A stretch of 9,959 nucleotides of DNA, taken from assembly GCA_937916415.1 (NCBI GenBank), contig CALGGH010000164.1, forward strand, positions 1 through 9,959, given 5' to 3'. Both the position numbers and the translations under genes were made by a program. The DNA is from an uncultured Lachnospiraceae bacterium (GTDB lineage Bacteria > Bacillota > Clostridia > Lachnospirales > Lachnospiraceae). Positions within the stretch are counted from its first letter, which is position 1. Each line of letters starts with the position of its first letter. The notes under the pieces are model-generated. The model was not told the DNA's origin, made no database searches, and saw nothing but the letters and a program-made list of their open reading frames with translations. Below are positions 1 to 7,403 of this stretch, piece after piece.

Positions 1-50
1 TTAAAGGTATGGTAGGCCGACGCGCCCGCGAAGGACTACCATACCTTTAA
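1..50. repeat. Perfect 15-bp inverted repeat at contig edge, probable fold-back artefact
   Basis: Bases 1-15 (TTAAAGGTATGGTAG) are the exact reverse complement of bases 36-50, with a 20-nt spacer. The right arm and most of the spacer read in frame with the downstream surface protein as APAKDYHTFNRW, which fits the P-x-K-D-x-Y-x-F-x-x-W core of an InlB-type repeat. The left arm does not continue this pattern and puts an in-frame TAG at 13-15. I infer that bases 1 to about 15 are an inverted copy made during amplification or assembly, not genomic sequence. A genuine hairpin inside the gene cannot be excluded from sequence alone. Confidence 0.7.
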
Positions 51-3000
51 TAGATGGACGATAACCAGCGGGGGTGCGGACGCAGTGACGACGGTCACCT
101 GTTCTGATGCCACAAATAAAGAATTTAATGCTAACTGGACGGCGACTAACTATGCAATAACGCTTAAAACAAATGACGGAACGTTTGCGGCAACCGGATG
201 GAGTGCCGGAGATATGACCGGAACTTATACAAAGACGTATTCCTATGCATCATCGGGATCTGACGTTACCATTCCCGATTCAATATCCAGATCAGGCTAC
301 ACTTTTGCCGGCTGGAAATTATCCGGGAAGGACGATGATGCTGCTGCGAGGAATGTCACCGTGTCGGCCGCAGCTCCGGCTAACGTGACGTATGAGGCAG
401 TATGGAGTGCGAATTCCTATGCGATGACGCTTAATACGGCAGGCGGAACGATATCGGATGATTCGTGGACCGTGGATTCTGAAAATGCCGGATACTCGAG
501 ATCATATACCATAGAAGATGAGTTTGTTCTTCCGATTCCCGTGATGACGGACGACAGCAAGGTATTTGCCGGATGGATCGGAACCGGACTCGGTACGGCC
601 ACGGAATCTGTCAGCATAACGGGCATGACGGGCGCTAAAACCTACACCGCCACCTGGACGACAAAACTTGTGGCAACCGTGATCATCTCCAAAGATAATA
701 CAGCTGGTGTCTACGAATATGGCGACAATCTGACCGCGACGTCTACTATCACTGCGCCGGAGTCGGGATATGGTACCGTTTCGTATCAGTGGCTGCGTGA
801 TGGCGAAGAGATTGAGGGTGCGACGACCAAGAATTACAGGATTACGGCGAATGATCTGAATGCTCAGTTGAGTTGCCGGATTGAGACATCTAACACGGCG
901 GGAGCGGCAGTCAGTGATGCCACGACGGCTGTTGTTAAGGCGAAGCTTACCATTACCGTGACCGTTACGTCCAAGACTTATGACGGGACTACTAATGCAA
1001 CAATTGCGTATGGGAGCATTACCGGAGAAAAAAATGGAGAAACGCATACGCCCTCGGATACGACATCCATTTCCGGAAGCTTTGAGGATGCATATGTTGG
1101 CATCGGAAAGACCGTAACGACTACGCAGTCATTTGTACCAAGCGGAGACATCAGCGGATATGACGTGGAGATGACGGGCCTGACGGGCGACATTACTGCT
1201 GCAGCACAGAGTTTCACGGTGTCAAACATAACCATAGGTAAGGGTGAGAGCATCACTAAGTCTAAGCTTAAAGAACTAATATCAGGCGTACATGGCGTCC
1301 TCACGTATACACAGACGTCGTCGAATGGCGGAGGTACTTATAATTCCACTAATGGCTTCGTTGCGGCGGAAGTTGCCAACACCAAGACTGAGACTCTTCA
1401 GGTGACGGCTGCGGCACTGGATCTGAATGGGGATGGAGTTTCTGAATATGAAGCATACACCGTCACGGACAAGGTGATCACGATTACGGTAACGACTCTT
1501 CCTACACAGGTTGTGACGTTTACGGCTAAGCCGGAAACTGCAACAATGGGTGACGAACCTTTAACCGTAACAGCCATTTCGAAATATGATGATACGGAAG
1601 TTGATGGGGCAACCATGACATATGCGACCGGCGATGCTTCCGTGGCAGAATTTGGCACGGGAGAAGATGCAAATAAGCTTACGATCAAGAAGGCCGGTAC
1701 GGTCAGGATAACGGCAACGGCTGTAGCCGAGGATTATAATGATGGCGTATCAAGTTACGATCTCGTGATATCGCCCGCAACCCTGATCGCAGCCAACGTG
1801 ATTCCGACTGAGACTGCTGTTGAGTGGTCGGGTGAAGCGATCACGATATTGGATGATGAAACCGGCTATTCCGTGAGCGGTAATAATACGGGGACTGACA
1901 TAGGAGAATATACCGTGACCGTGACCCCTGCTGCAGATTACGTATGGGACGATGGATCGACAGCGGCCAAGTCATTTACGTGGAGCATAGTCAAGGCAGC
2001 CGCTCGGGAACCCGCTCCCACGGGACTTACCGGCGTAACGCCTACTTCATCAAGCGATGCTGATGGTAAGATCACCGGACTTGCTTCGGACAAGACCTAT
2101 GAATATGCGACCGGCAGTACGGCAGATTCATGGGCAGAGGTAACCGCAGGATCGACTGAAATAACAGGCCTTGCAGCAGGAACGTATTACGTAAGGGTAA
2201 AAAATGCGGATACAATGCATTACGAGGACAATCCTGCAGCATCCGTTACCGTACCCGGATACGTTGCTCCGAGCAGCAGCGGCGACACCACGCCTCAAAC
2301 CATCGCCATGACCGGCATTAAGCTTTCGGAAAATACAGTTACCCTGAAGGTTGGCGAGAACAAGACTCTTACGGCAACGAAAGAACCTGCAAATACGACG
2401 GATACGACAGTTGTCAGCTGGAGTTCCTCCGATGAGAGCGTTGCATCCGTAGTAAACGGAGTGGTTACGGCTAAAAAGGCAGGCAAAACAAAAATCACGG
2501 CCTCTGCAGGTTCATTTAAGGCGGAGTGTGAAATTACCGTAGAAGACGTTGAGATTACGGGAATTGCGATCACTCCTTCCACGGCTAAGGTAGCTGTTGA
2601 AAAGACCACGACGCTTACTGTCACGTTTACTCCTGAAGGTGTTTCGACGACACCCGAACTTGTATGGACTTCATCCGATGACACGATCGCTGCCGTAGCA
2701 GACGGAGTGGTAACGGGCGTTAAGGCCGGTGAGGTGACGATCACCGCGGCCCTTAAGGACAACGCTGCCATCAAGGCCACTGCCACGATCACCGTGGAGG
2801 AAGAGCTTATCCAGGCAGAAGGCATTACCATCTCACCCGCAACCGCCACGGTTGAGGAGAAGGGAACGGCAGCCTTAAGCGTTGCATACGCTCCCGAGAA
2901 CCAGAATGAGAACCCTGAGATAACCTGGACATCATCTGATCCTGCCGTTGCGACCGTGGCTGGCGGCGTGGTAACCGCCGTATCGGAGGGTACCGTGACC

Positions 3001-4869
3001 ATCACCGCCACCGCGACCAACGCAGGCGGCGCTAAGTTAAGCGCCACGGCAGAGGTTCAGATCAAGGGACACAGCGAGAATCCTGAGATTACGGTAGAGG
3101 GCTTTGACGAAGATACGCTTAAGGCTGCCGTGACTGCCGTCTGCCCGACATGCGGCACGGTACTCTTCGAGGGTGAGCTGACGGCTGTGGCAAATGCTGA
3201 CGGATCCTATAAGTTCACGTTCACGTCACCCGTAGATAACAAGACCTATTCCGTGAACTGGTTCAATCATGAACACAAGTGGTCGGCGCCTGCATGGACG
3301 TTTGATGCCAGGGATTACGCTTCTGCCACGTTCACGTGCACGGCAGGCAAGGAAACCAAGACCGTTAAGGCTGACGTAGGCCTGCTGAAGACCAACACCA
3401 GGGGTGATTCCAAGTATCAGGCAACCGTTACCGGACCCGATGGTAGATCCTACAGTACGACCCAGTGGTTCGATCCGGCAGGAAACAAGACCACCGGAGG
3501 CGGCATATCCATCGAGGGACTTGAGGATAAGTATCCGTACACCGGAGCAGCCATCAAGCCTTCATTCATAGTCATGGACAATGATCTGGATGCGGTGCTC
3601 GCGCTCGGAACGGACTACACCTTAGGCTGGAAGAACAACACCAGGCTGGGTTCAACCGCTACCGTTACCGTCAATGGTAAGGGCAACTACTCCGGAAAGA
3701 CCGTCACGGGAAGCTTCACCATAATCAATCCTGCGGAGGAGTACGACAAGGATGAGCTTCAGGGTGCGGTAAAGAAGATCGCCAAGATAACGGGAACCTA
3801 CACGTACAACGGACTGCCCCAGTACCCTGCCAGCGTTACGGTTACCACTGACGCAGGCGACGTCACGCTTACCGGCGACGGAGCAGGCAATTACACGACG
3901 GAAAGCGATAAGACAGTTGCGATCAGCATTTCCAACAACGTGAACGCAGGAACCGCTACCGTAGCGGCTACGGGCGCTGACGGCAAGACCAAGAAGACCA
4001 CGTTCAAGATCGCCAAGGCAGACCTGAGCACCGCAGGAACTAAGCTTGCGATAGACGTAAGCGATACAGCTTATGCAGTCAAGGGCGCGGTTCCCGAAGT
4101 GAGCGTAACCTACACTCCCGATGACGGCCCGGCCATAGAGCTTATCAAGGGTCAGGATTACGCCGTATCGGTCAAGTACGCCAACAATAAGAACGCTGCC
4201 GAGGGCAATGCCGTGACCATCACGGGCAAGGGAACCAACTTTACCAAAAAGGCTACGGCTGCCGATAAGTTTACCATCGGGAAGCATGAACTTACGGATG
4301 CGAGCATCCTGTCGGTAACGGCATTCGCAGGTACCGCTCCCAAGTCCATCAAGGCAGTGGTTGTGGACGGAAACGGCGTGGTGATCCCGGCTAAGCAGTA
4401 CAAGCTGACCGTTACGAAAGGCTCTGAGGACGTCACCGCTTCAAAAACCAAGCTTGCGGCAGGCGATGAGATCACCGTGACAGTGGCAGCCACGGAAGGC
4501 GGCAACCTGAGCGGAGACGCCAGCATGGACGTGACCGCGGCTCCCAAGCTAAGCGCGGCCAAGGTTACTCTTTCAGCCGCACTTAAGAAGAACGGAGTGG
4601 AGTACGTCGGTGAGCCGATCGACCTTACGAGCTATGGTGACGATTCGGTCAACTACTTCGAGAACGACGGAATCAAGGTACAGTTAAAGAACGCAAGCAA
4701 GACGCTTGAAACGCTTGAATACGGTACTGACTACGTCGTAACGGGCTATCAGAACAACAATAAGAAGGGTACGATGACCGTATATATCACGGGCATCAGC
4801 GAGAAGTGCTCCGGTACCAAGTCATTCAAGGTTAAGATTTCTGCCAAGGTTATGAAGAAATCTCAGTAA
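16..4869 (+). CDS. Large multidomain Ig-like/InlB-repeat surface protein, 5'-truncated
   Basis: This is the C-terminal ~1,600 residues of a secreted or cell-surface repeat protein, probably an adhesin or wall-associated scaffold. A GTG at 85 is possible but unlikely as the start: it has no ribosome site and domain homology runs upstream to about base 22. Domains in order by base position: partial InlB/Flg_new repeat (22-144), two further InlB-type repeats (148-414, 415-660; each ends in YEAVW or YTATW), an Ig-like domain with SYQWLRDGEEI (667-936), a YDG-like domain (943-1203), an unassigned segment (1204-1500), a Big-like domain (1510-1780), an MBG/YDG-like module (1781-2010), a short GTYYVRV module (2020-2265), three Big_2 domains with W-[ST]-S-S-D and GVVTA cores (2300-3066), a Cys/His segment (3067-3480), and four clostridial GTDYT/GKGNYSG-type beta modules to the end. 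No LPXTG, SLH or dockerin is visible, so any anchor or signal peptide lies in the missing N-terminus. Ligand unknown. Confidence 0.85.
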   Translation, partial: ADAPAKDYHTFNRWTITSGGADAVTTVTCSDATNKEFNANWTATNYAITLKTNDGTFAATGWSAGDMTGTYTKTYSYASSGSDVTIPDSISRSGYTFAGWKLSGKDDDAAARNVTVSAAAPANVTYEAVWSANSYAMTLNTAGGTISDDSWTVDSENAGYSRSYTIEDEFVLPIPVMTDDSKVFAGWIGTGLGTATESVSITGMTGAKTYTATWTTKLVATVIISKDNTAGVYEYGDNLTATSTITAPESGYGTVSYQWLRDGEEIEGATTKNYRITANDLNAQLSCRIETSNTAGAAVSDATTAVVKAKLTITVTVTSKTYDGTTNATIAYGSITGEKNGETHTPSDTTSISGSFEDAYVGIGKTVTTTQSFVPSGDISGYDVEMTGLTGDITAAAQSFTVSNITIGKGESITKSKLKELISGVHGVLTYTQTSSNGGGTYNSTNGFVAAEVANTKTETLQVTAAALDLNGDGVSEYEAYTVTDKVITITVTTLPTQVVTFTAKPETATMGDEPLTVTAISKYDDTEVDGATMTYATGDASVAEFGTGEDANKLTIKKAGTVRITATAVAEDYNDGVSSYDLVISPATLIAANVIPTETAVEWSGEAITILDDETGYSVSGNNTGTDIGEYTVTVTPAADYVWDDGSTAAKSFTWSIVKAAAREPAPTGLTGVTPTSSSDADGKITGLASDKTYEYATGSTADSWAEVTAGSTEITGLAAGTYYVRVKNADTMHYEDNPAASVTVPGYVAPSSSGDTTPQTIAMTGIKLSENTVTLKVGENKTLTATKEPANTTDTTVVSWSSSDESVASVVNGVVTAKKAGKTKITASAGSFKAECEITVEDVEITGIAITPSTAKVAVEKTTTLTVTFTPEGVSTTPELVWTSSDDTIAAVADGVVTGVKAGEVTITAALKDNAAIKATATITVEEELIQAEGITISPATATVEEKGTAALSVAYAPENQNENPEITWTSSDPAVATVAGGVVTAVSEGTVTITATATNAGGAKLSATAEVQIKGHSENPEITVEGFDEDTLKAAVTAVCPTCGTVLFEGELTAVANADGSYKFTFTSPVDNKTYSVNWFNHEHKWSAPAWTFDARDYASATFTCTAGKETKTVKADVGLLKTNTRGDSKYQATVTGPDGRSYSTTQWFDPAGNKTTGGGISIEGLEDKYPYTGAAIKPSFIVMDNDLDAVLALGTDYTLGWKNNTRLGSTATVTVNGKGNYSGKTVTGSFTIINPAEEYDKDELQGAVKKIAKITGTYTYNGLPQYPASVTVTTDAGDVTLTGDGAGNYTTESDKTVAISISNNVNAGTATVAATGADGKTKKTTFKIAKADLSTAGTKLAIDVSDTAYAVKGAVPEVSVTYTPDDGPAIELIKGQDYAVSVKYANNKNAAEGNAVTITGKGTNFTKKATAADKFTIGKHELTDASILSVTAFAGTAPKSIKAVVVDGNGVVIPAKQYKLTVTKGSEDVTASKTKLAAGDEITVTVAATEGGNLSGDASMDVTAAPKLSAAKVTLSAALKKNGVEYVGEPIDLTSYGDDSVNYFENDGIKVQLKNASKTLETLEYGTDYVVTGYQNNNKKGTMTVYITGISEKCSGTKSFKVKISAKVMKKSQ

Positions 4870-5032
4870 GGAACCGGTAACAGATCACAAAGGAACCGGA
4901 AAATGATATTTTACGGAACCTGAGCATGGTAAACGACTGATCATCATAGTCGTTCACCGCAACAAGGATTTATGGAGATGCCCCAACGTCTCTGTAAATA
5001 TGAGTACGTATAGTACTTGAAATTCTCCAAAG

Positions 5033-5064
5033 GGAAGGGATCGGCATAAAAGCCGGTCCCTTCC
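5033..5064 (+). terminator. Strong 13-bp hairpin, candidate terminator or attenuator
   Basis: GGAAGGGATCGGC (5033-5045) pairs with GCCGGTCCCTTCC (5052-5064) over 13 positions, one of them G-U, around the 6-nt loop ATAAAA. It lies 164 bases after the surface-protein stop. It is not followed directly by a T-run, so it is not a textbook intrinsic terminator. A processing stem or another structured RNA element is also possible. Confidence 0.4.
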
Positions 5065-5096
5065 TGACTTATGTCCCATGTGGCAATGGACGATCA

Positions 5097-5115
5097 AAGC
5101 AGAATGCTTCTTTTT
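5097..5115 (+). terminator. Short hairpin with T-tract, weak terminator candidate
   Basis: AAGCA (5097-5101) pairs with TGCTT (5105-5109) across the triloop GAA, then C and five T (5111-5115). The stem is only 5 bp, so on its own it would be weak, but it follows the much stronger 5033-5064 hairpin by 32 bases and could end the same transcript. Confidence 0.25.
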
Positions 5116-5348
5116 GCGGATCAACATGTCATGTCGTTGCATGCAGCGTCCCTGGAATGGAATCGGGGAAATCTTGATATCATGGGCATTTCATGGTATC
5201 TTTAGAGTGAAAAGAGGAACTAATAATAAATACAACAGTTATGAATAACGAAGCAAAAACGTAACTATTATTTATATTAAACAGATTAACTAGATTCACT
5301 TACTACAGCTTTTGATATAGAATTCAAGCAACGCGAGGTAAGCATATC

Positions 5349-6920
5349 ATGCGTAAACTGCCTATAGGAATACAGGATTTTGAGAAGATCCGACAGAATG
5401 ATTTTATATATGCAGACAAGACTAAGTATATCTATGATCTCGTTCAGAGCGGCGCACCCTATTTCTTAAGCCGACCCAGGAGGTTTGGCAAGAGCCTGCT
5501 TCTGTCCACCATGCGTTATTATCTGGAGGGACGCAGAGAACTCTTTAAAGGGCTCGCGATTGAGACTCTTGAGGGCGACGGAGAGGATACGTGGCAGGAG
5601 TATCCGGTCTTTTACATCGATTTTAATTCAGGGAATTATATGGAGAATAACGAACTGGAGGCAGTGATCGATGGGCATTTGCGCAACTGGGAAGCAATCT
5701 ACGGATCTGATCCTGCTAATACCACCTTTGCACTCAGATTCGAGTATCTGATCAGGACAGCCGCGCAGAAGATCGGGCACAAGGTGGCAGTGCTTGTTGA
5801 CGAATATGATAAGCCCCTTCTGGAATGTCCGTCGCATCTGGATGAGCATAACAGAGGTATCTATAAAGGCTTCTTTGGGGTGCTTAAAAAGAATGACTCA
5901 TATCTCAAGTTCGTCTTCATCACCGGCGTGACCAAGTTCACCAAGGTGAGCATATTCAGCGATTTAAACCAGCTTGAAGACATCTCTATGGACCGGGAAT
6001 ACTCCGGCATATGCGGAATTACAGAACGCGAAATAGATGACTGTCTGAAACCGGATCTTGAACGGCTTGCCGCAAATAATGATATGAATACAGATGACTG
6101 TTATGCCGAACTGGCCCGGATGTATGACGGCTATCATTTCGCCCCTGACTCCGAGGGAGTATATAACCCGTTTAGCCTGCTGAATGCTTTTAAGAAGTCA
6201 GTCTTCGGCAGTTACTGGTTTGAAAGCGGCACTCCTACCTTCCTGATCGAGAGGATGAAAGAGACGGGTTTTGATTTCAAGACTATCACGGACGGCAGCA
6301 TAGAGCGTTCGCTGAAGGAACTGATGGACTACCGCACGGATAACGGCGACATGGTTCCCCTGCTGTATCAGTCGGGATATCTGACTATCAAAGAATATGA
6401 CAGGGAGTTTGACAGCTGTGTACTGACTTATCCCAATGAAGAGGTTCGATATGGTCTGGTGGAAGCCCTGGCTCCAACTGTCCTGTACAGGGATAAAGGG
6501 ACTGATCCGCTGGATATCCGGTCTTTTGTGCGTGATCTCCGAAGAGCCGATACAGATGGAATCCGCGACAGGTTCAAGGCTCTCTTCGCCGGTTTGCCCT
6601 ACTCATCACAGGCAGATGCTGACAAGGCATATGTGGAGCGAGATTTCCAGAATGTCATTTATGTAGTTTTTCTGCTCATGGGGCAGTATGTGACAGTTGA
6701 AAGGCACACGGCTCTGGGCAGAGCCGACGCGATAGTTGAGTGCGATGACTATGTATATATCTTTGAATTCAAGCGTGATTCCTCAGCAGAAGAGGCGTTG
6801 AAACAGATAGAGGATATGGGCTATGCCGCTCCTTACGCCGCCGATCCCAGGACTCTGATCAGAGTCGGCGCCAGCTTCAGTTCGGAGCCCCACACGCTGG
6901 ATGAGTGGATCACAGGCTGA
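5349..6920 (+). CDS. AAA-ATPase-like protein with C-terminal PD-(D/E)XK nuclease-like domain
   Basis: The 523-residue protein matches the architecture known as AAA-ATPase_like (PF09820) plus a PD-(D/E)XK nuclease domain (PF08011, formerly DUF1703). The N-terminus has the family opening LPIGIQDFEKIR..FIYADKT, then a family-type Walker A, RPRRFGKS (residues 42-49), and a Walker B, VAVLVDEYD (146-154, acidic D151/E152). A conserved ITGVTKF segment follows (191-197). The C-terminal domain has GRAD (457-460) and EFK (473-475), giving D460-x12-E473-x-K475, the nuclease core, then Q486 and Y492. The length is normal for the family and all key residues are present. GAGG lies 10 bases before the ATG, with an AT-rich region upstream. 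Its neighbours give no functional clue. The family is often multicopy in gut Bacteroidetes and clostridia; its biological role is not established, and activity here is inferred. Confidence 0.9.
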   Translation: MRKLPIGIQDFEKIRQNDFIYADKTKYIYDLVQSGAPYFLSRPRRFGKSLLLSTMRYYLEGRRELFKGLAIETLEGDGEDTWQEYPVFYIDFNSGNYMENNELEAVIDGHLRNWEAIYGSDPANTTFALRFEYLIRTAAQKIGHKVAVLVDEYDKPLLECPSHLDEHNRGIYKGFFGVLKKNDSYLKFVFITGVTKFTKVSIFSDLNQLEDISMDREYSGICGITEREIDDCLKPDLERLAANNDMNTDDCYAELARMYDGYHFAPDSEGVYNPFSLLNAFKKSVFGSYWFESGTPTFLIERMKETGFDFKTITDGSIERSLKELMDYRTDNGDMVPLLYQSGYLTIKEYDREFDSCVLTYPNEEVRYGLVEALAPTVLYRDKGTDPLDIRSFVRDLRRADTDGIRDRFKALFAGLPYSSQADADKAYVERDFQNVIYVVFLLMGQYVTVERHTALGRADAIVECDDYVYIFEFKRDSSAEEALKQIEDMGYAAPYAADPRTLIRVGASFSSEPHTLDEWITG

Positions 6921-7042
6921 TTTACCACACATTGCTTGTACTCTATATCAAAAGCTTACAATGAATGAGGAGAAAATCGCAAAAACGCAATTGAGACCGG
7001 ATAGACAATCTATATTGATAACTATAAATGAGGATGTGAAAA

Positions 7043-7294
7043 ATGAAATCTAAGCTGTTGATAATATCAGGGGTTATCGCATTAACACTCACTGCATGTG
7101 GAGGATCTGATGCTCCTCAGACCGCAGAGACTCCGGTTGAGGACACCGCTGTAGAAGAAGTGGCTGAAACTCAGACCGGGGAAGTGGTTGAAACTGCCGC
7201 GGAGACTGAAACTGCTGAAACCGAAAAAAACGTTGAAGAGGATGCAGCGGAAAAGCCGCAGATAGTATATGAGTATTACTATTGCTTCAGATGA
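7043..7294 (+). CDS. Small acidic lipoprotein, probably truncated by a frameshift
   Basis: The 83-residue product starts with a lipoprotein signal: MKSK, a hydrophobic stretch, then the lipobox LTAC with Cys at residue 19 followed by GGS. It is expected to be exported, cleaved by signal peptidase II and lipid-anchored on the outer face of the membrane. The mature part is low-complexity and rich in Glu, Thr, Ala and Val (residues about 25-75), ending YEYYYCFR. GAGG at 7030-7033 is the ribosome site, 9 bases before the ATG. A weak promoter may include TTGAGA at 6991, but no good -10 pairs with it. The ORF stops at TGA 7292-7294, overlapping the ATG of a 31-codon ORF in the -1 frame that looks like its natural continuation. 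Function unknown; closeness to the BI-1 gene suggests a shared transcript. Confidence 0.75.
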   Translation: MKSKLLIISGVIALTLTACGGSDAPQTAETPVEDTAVEEVAETQTGEVVETAAETETAETEKNVEEDAAEKPQIVYEYYYCFR

Positions 7295-7386
7295 TCAGAA
7301 AGGTTTTGGGAGAGCATCCCGATTGGGATAACGAAGCGATTGCCGGGGAGGTCATGATCCGGGAAGAAGAAGCCGAGGAAGAATGA
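7291..7386 (+). CDS. 31-codon ORF overlapping the lipoprotein, likely its displaced C-terminus
   Basis: This ORF begins at an ATG sharing ATGA with the lipoprotein stop and ends at TGA 7384-7386, overlapping a possible upstream ATG (7383) of the BI-1 gene. The peptide contains GEHPDWDNEAI and an acidic tail EEEAEEE, so it looks like protein and continues the Glu-rich style of the lipoprotein. There is no ribosome site before its ATG. Two readings fit: one base was lost between about 7273 and 7290, splitting a ~115-residue lipoprotein, or this is a separate peptide translated by termination-reinitiation. I favour the first. No slippery heptamer for programmed -1 frameshifting is visible in the overlap. 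Confidence 0.45.
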   Translation: MIRKVLGEHPDWDNEAIAGEVMIREEEAEEE

Positions 7387-7392
7387 AGGATT

Positions 7393-7397
7393 GGAGG
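7393..7397 (+). promoter_or_regulatory. Ribosome binding site that decides the BI-1 start
   Basis: GGAGG lies 6 bases before the ATG at 7404. The in-frame ATG at 7383 would give seven more residues (MKDWRRI) but has no ribosome site in good position and overlaps the preceding ORF. The start at 7404 is therefore preferred. Confidence 0.8.
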
Positions 7398-7403
7398 AGA
7401 ATT

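Larger units (their letters stand above)
4870..5348. other. 479-bp intergenic region with several hairpins and AT-rich promoter stretch
   Basis: No convincing gene is present. Just after the upstream stop, GGAACC occurs at 4870, 4892 and 4915 (the first two as GGAACCGG), spaced 22-23 nt. A small hairpin spans 4896-4916 and a 7-bp inverted repeat AACGACT/AGTCGTT lies at 4932-4954. The strongest hairpin is at 5033-5064. A further imperfect repeat GATATCATG/CATGGTATC spans 5176-5200. The last ~130 bases (about 5210-5345) are clearly AT-rich and probably carry the promoter of the next gene, but I could not settle on a -35/-10 pair with good spacing. GAGG at 5335-5338 is the likely ribosome site for the ATG at 5349. 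Confidence 0.6.

Noticed and set aside
85..87. GTG as the true start of the surface protein
   Set aside because: No ribosome site, and the InlB-repeat pattern continues in frame upstream to about base 22; the gene is truncated by the contig edge.
2295..3047. Long antisense ORF opposite the Big_2 domains
   Set aside because: Low-complexity Val/Ala/Ser/Thr translation that mirrors the repeat-rich sense gene; no ribosome site or domain logic.
3652..4287. Antisense ORF opposite the C-terminal beta modules
   Set aside because: Overlaps strongly coding sense sequence with clear module repeats; its own translation shows no recognisable family.
4954..5142. 62-codon antisense ORF in the intergenic region
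   Set aside because: Runs straight through the strong hairpin at 5033-5064 and has no protein-like features.
5071..5205. 44-codon + strand ORF in the intergenic region
   Set aside because: No ribosome site, no recognisable motif, and a stop just upstream; random ORFs of this length are common.
6851..6866. 16-bp perfect palindrome GACTCTGATCAGAGTC inside the nuclease-like gene
   Set aside because: It lies within conserved-looking coding sequence, and one such palindrome in 10 kb is not very unlikely by chance.
7224..7230. A7 tract as the frameshift site in the lipoprotein
   Set aside because: Shifting by one base either way at this tract meets an early stop; only a shift between about 7273 and 7290 joins the two frames.
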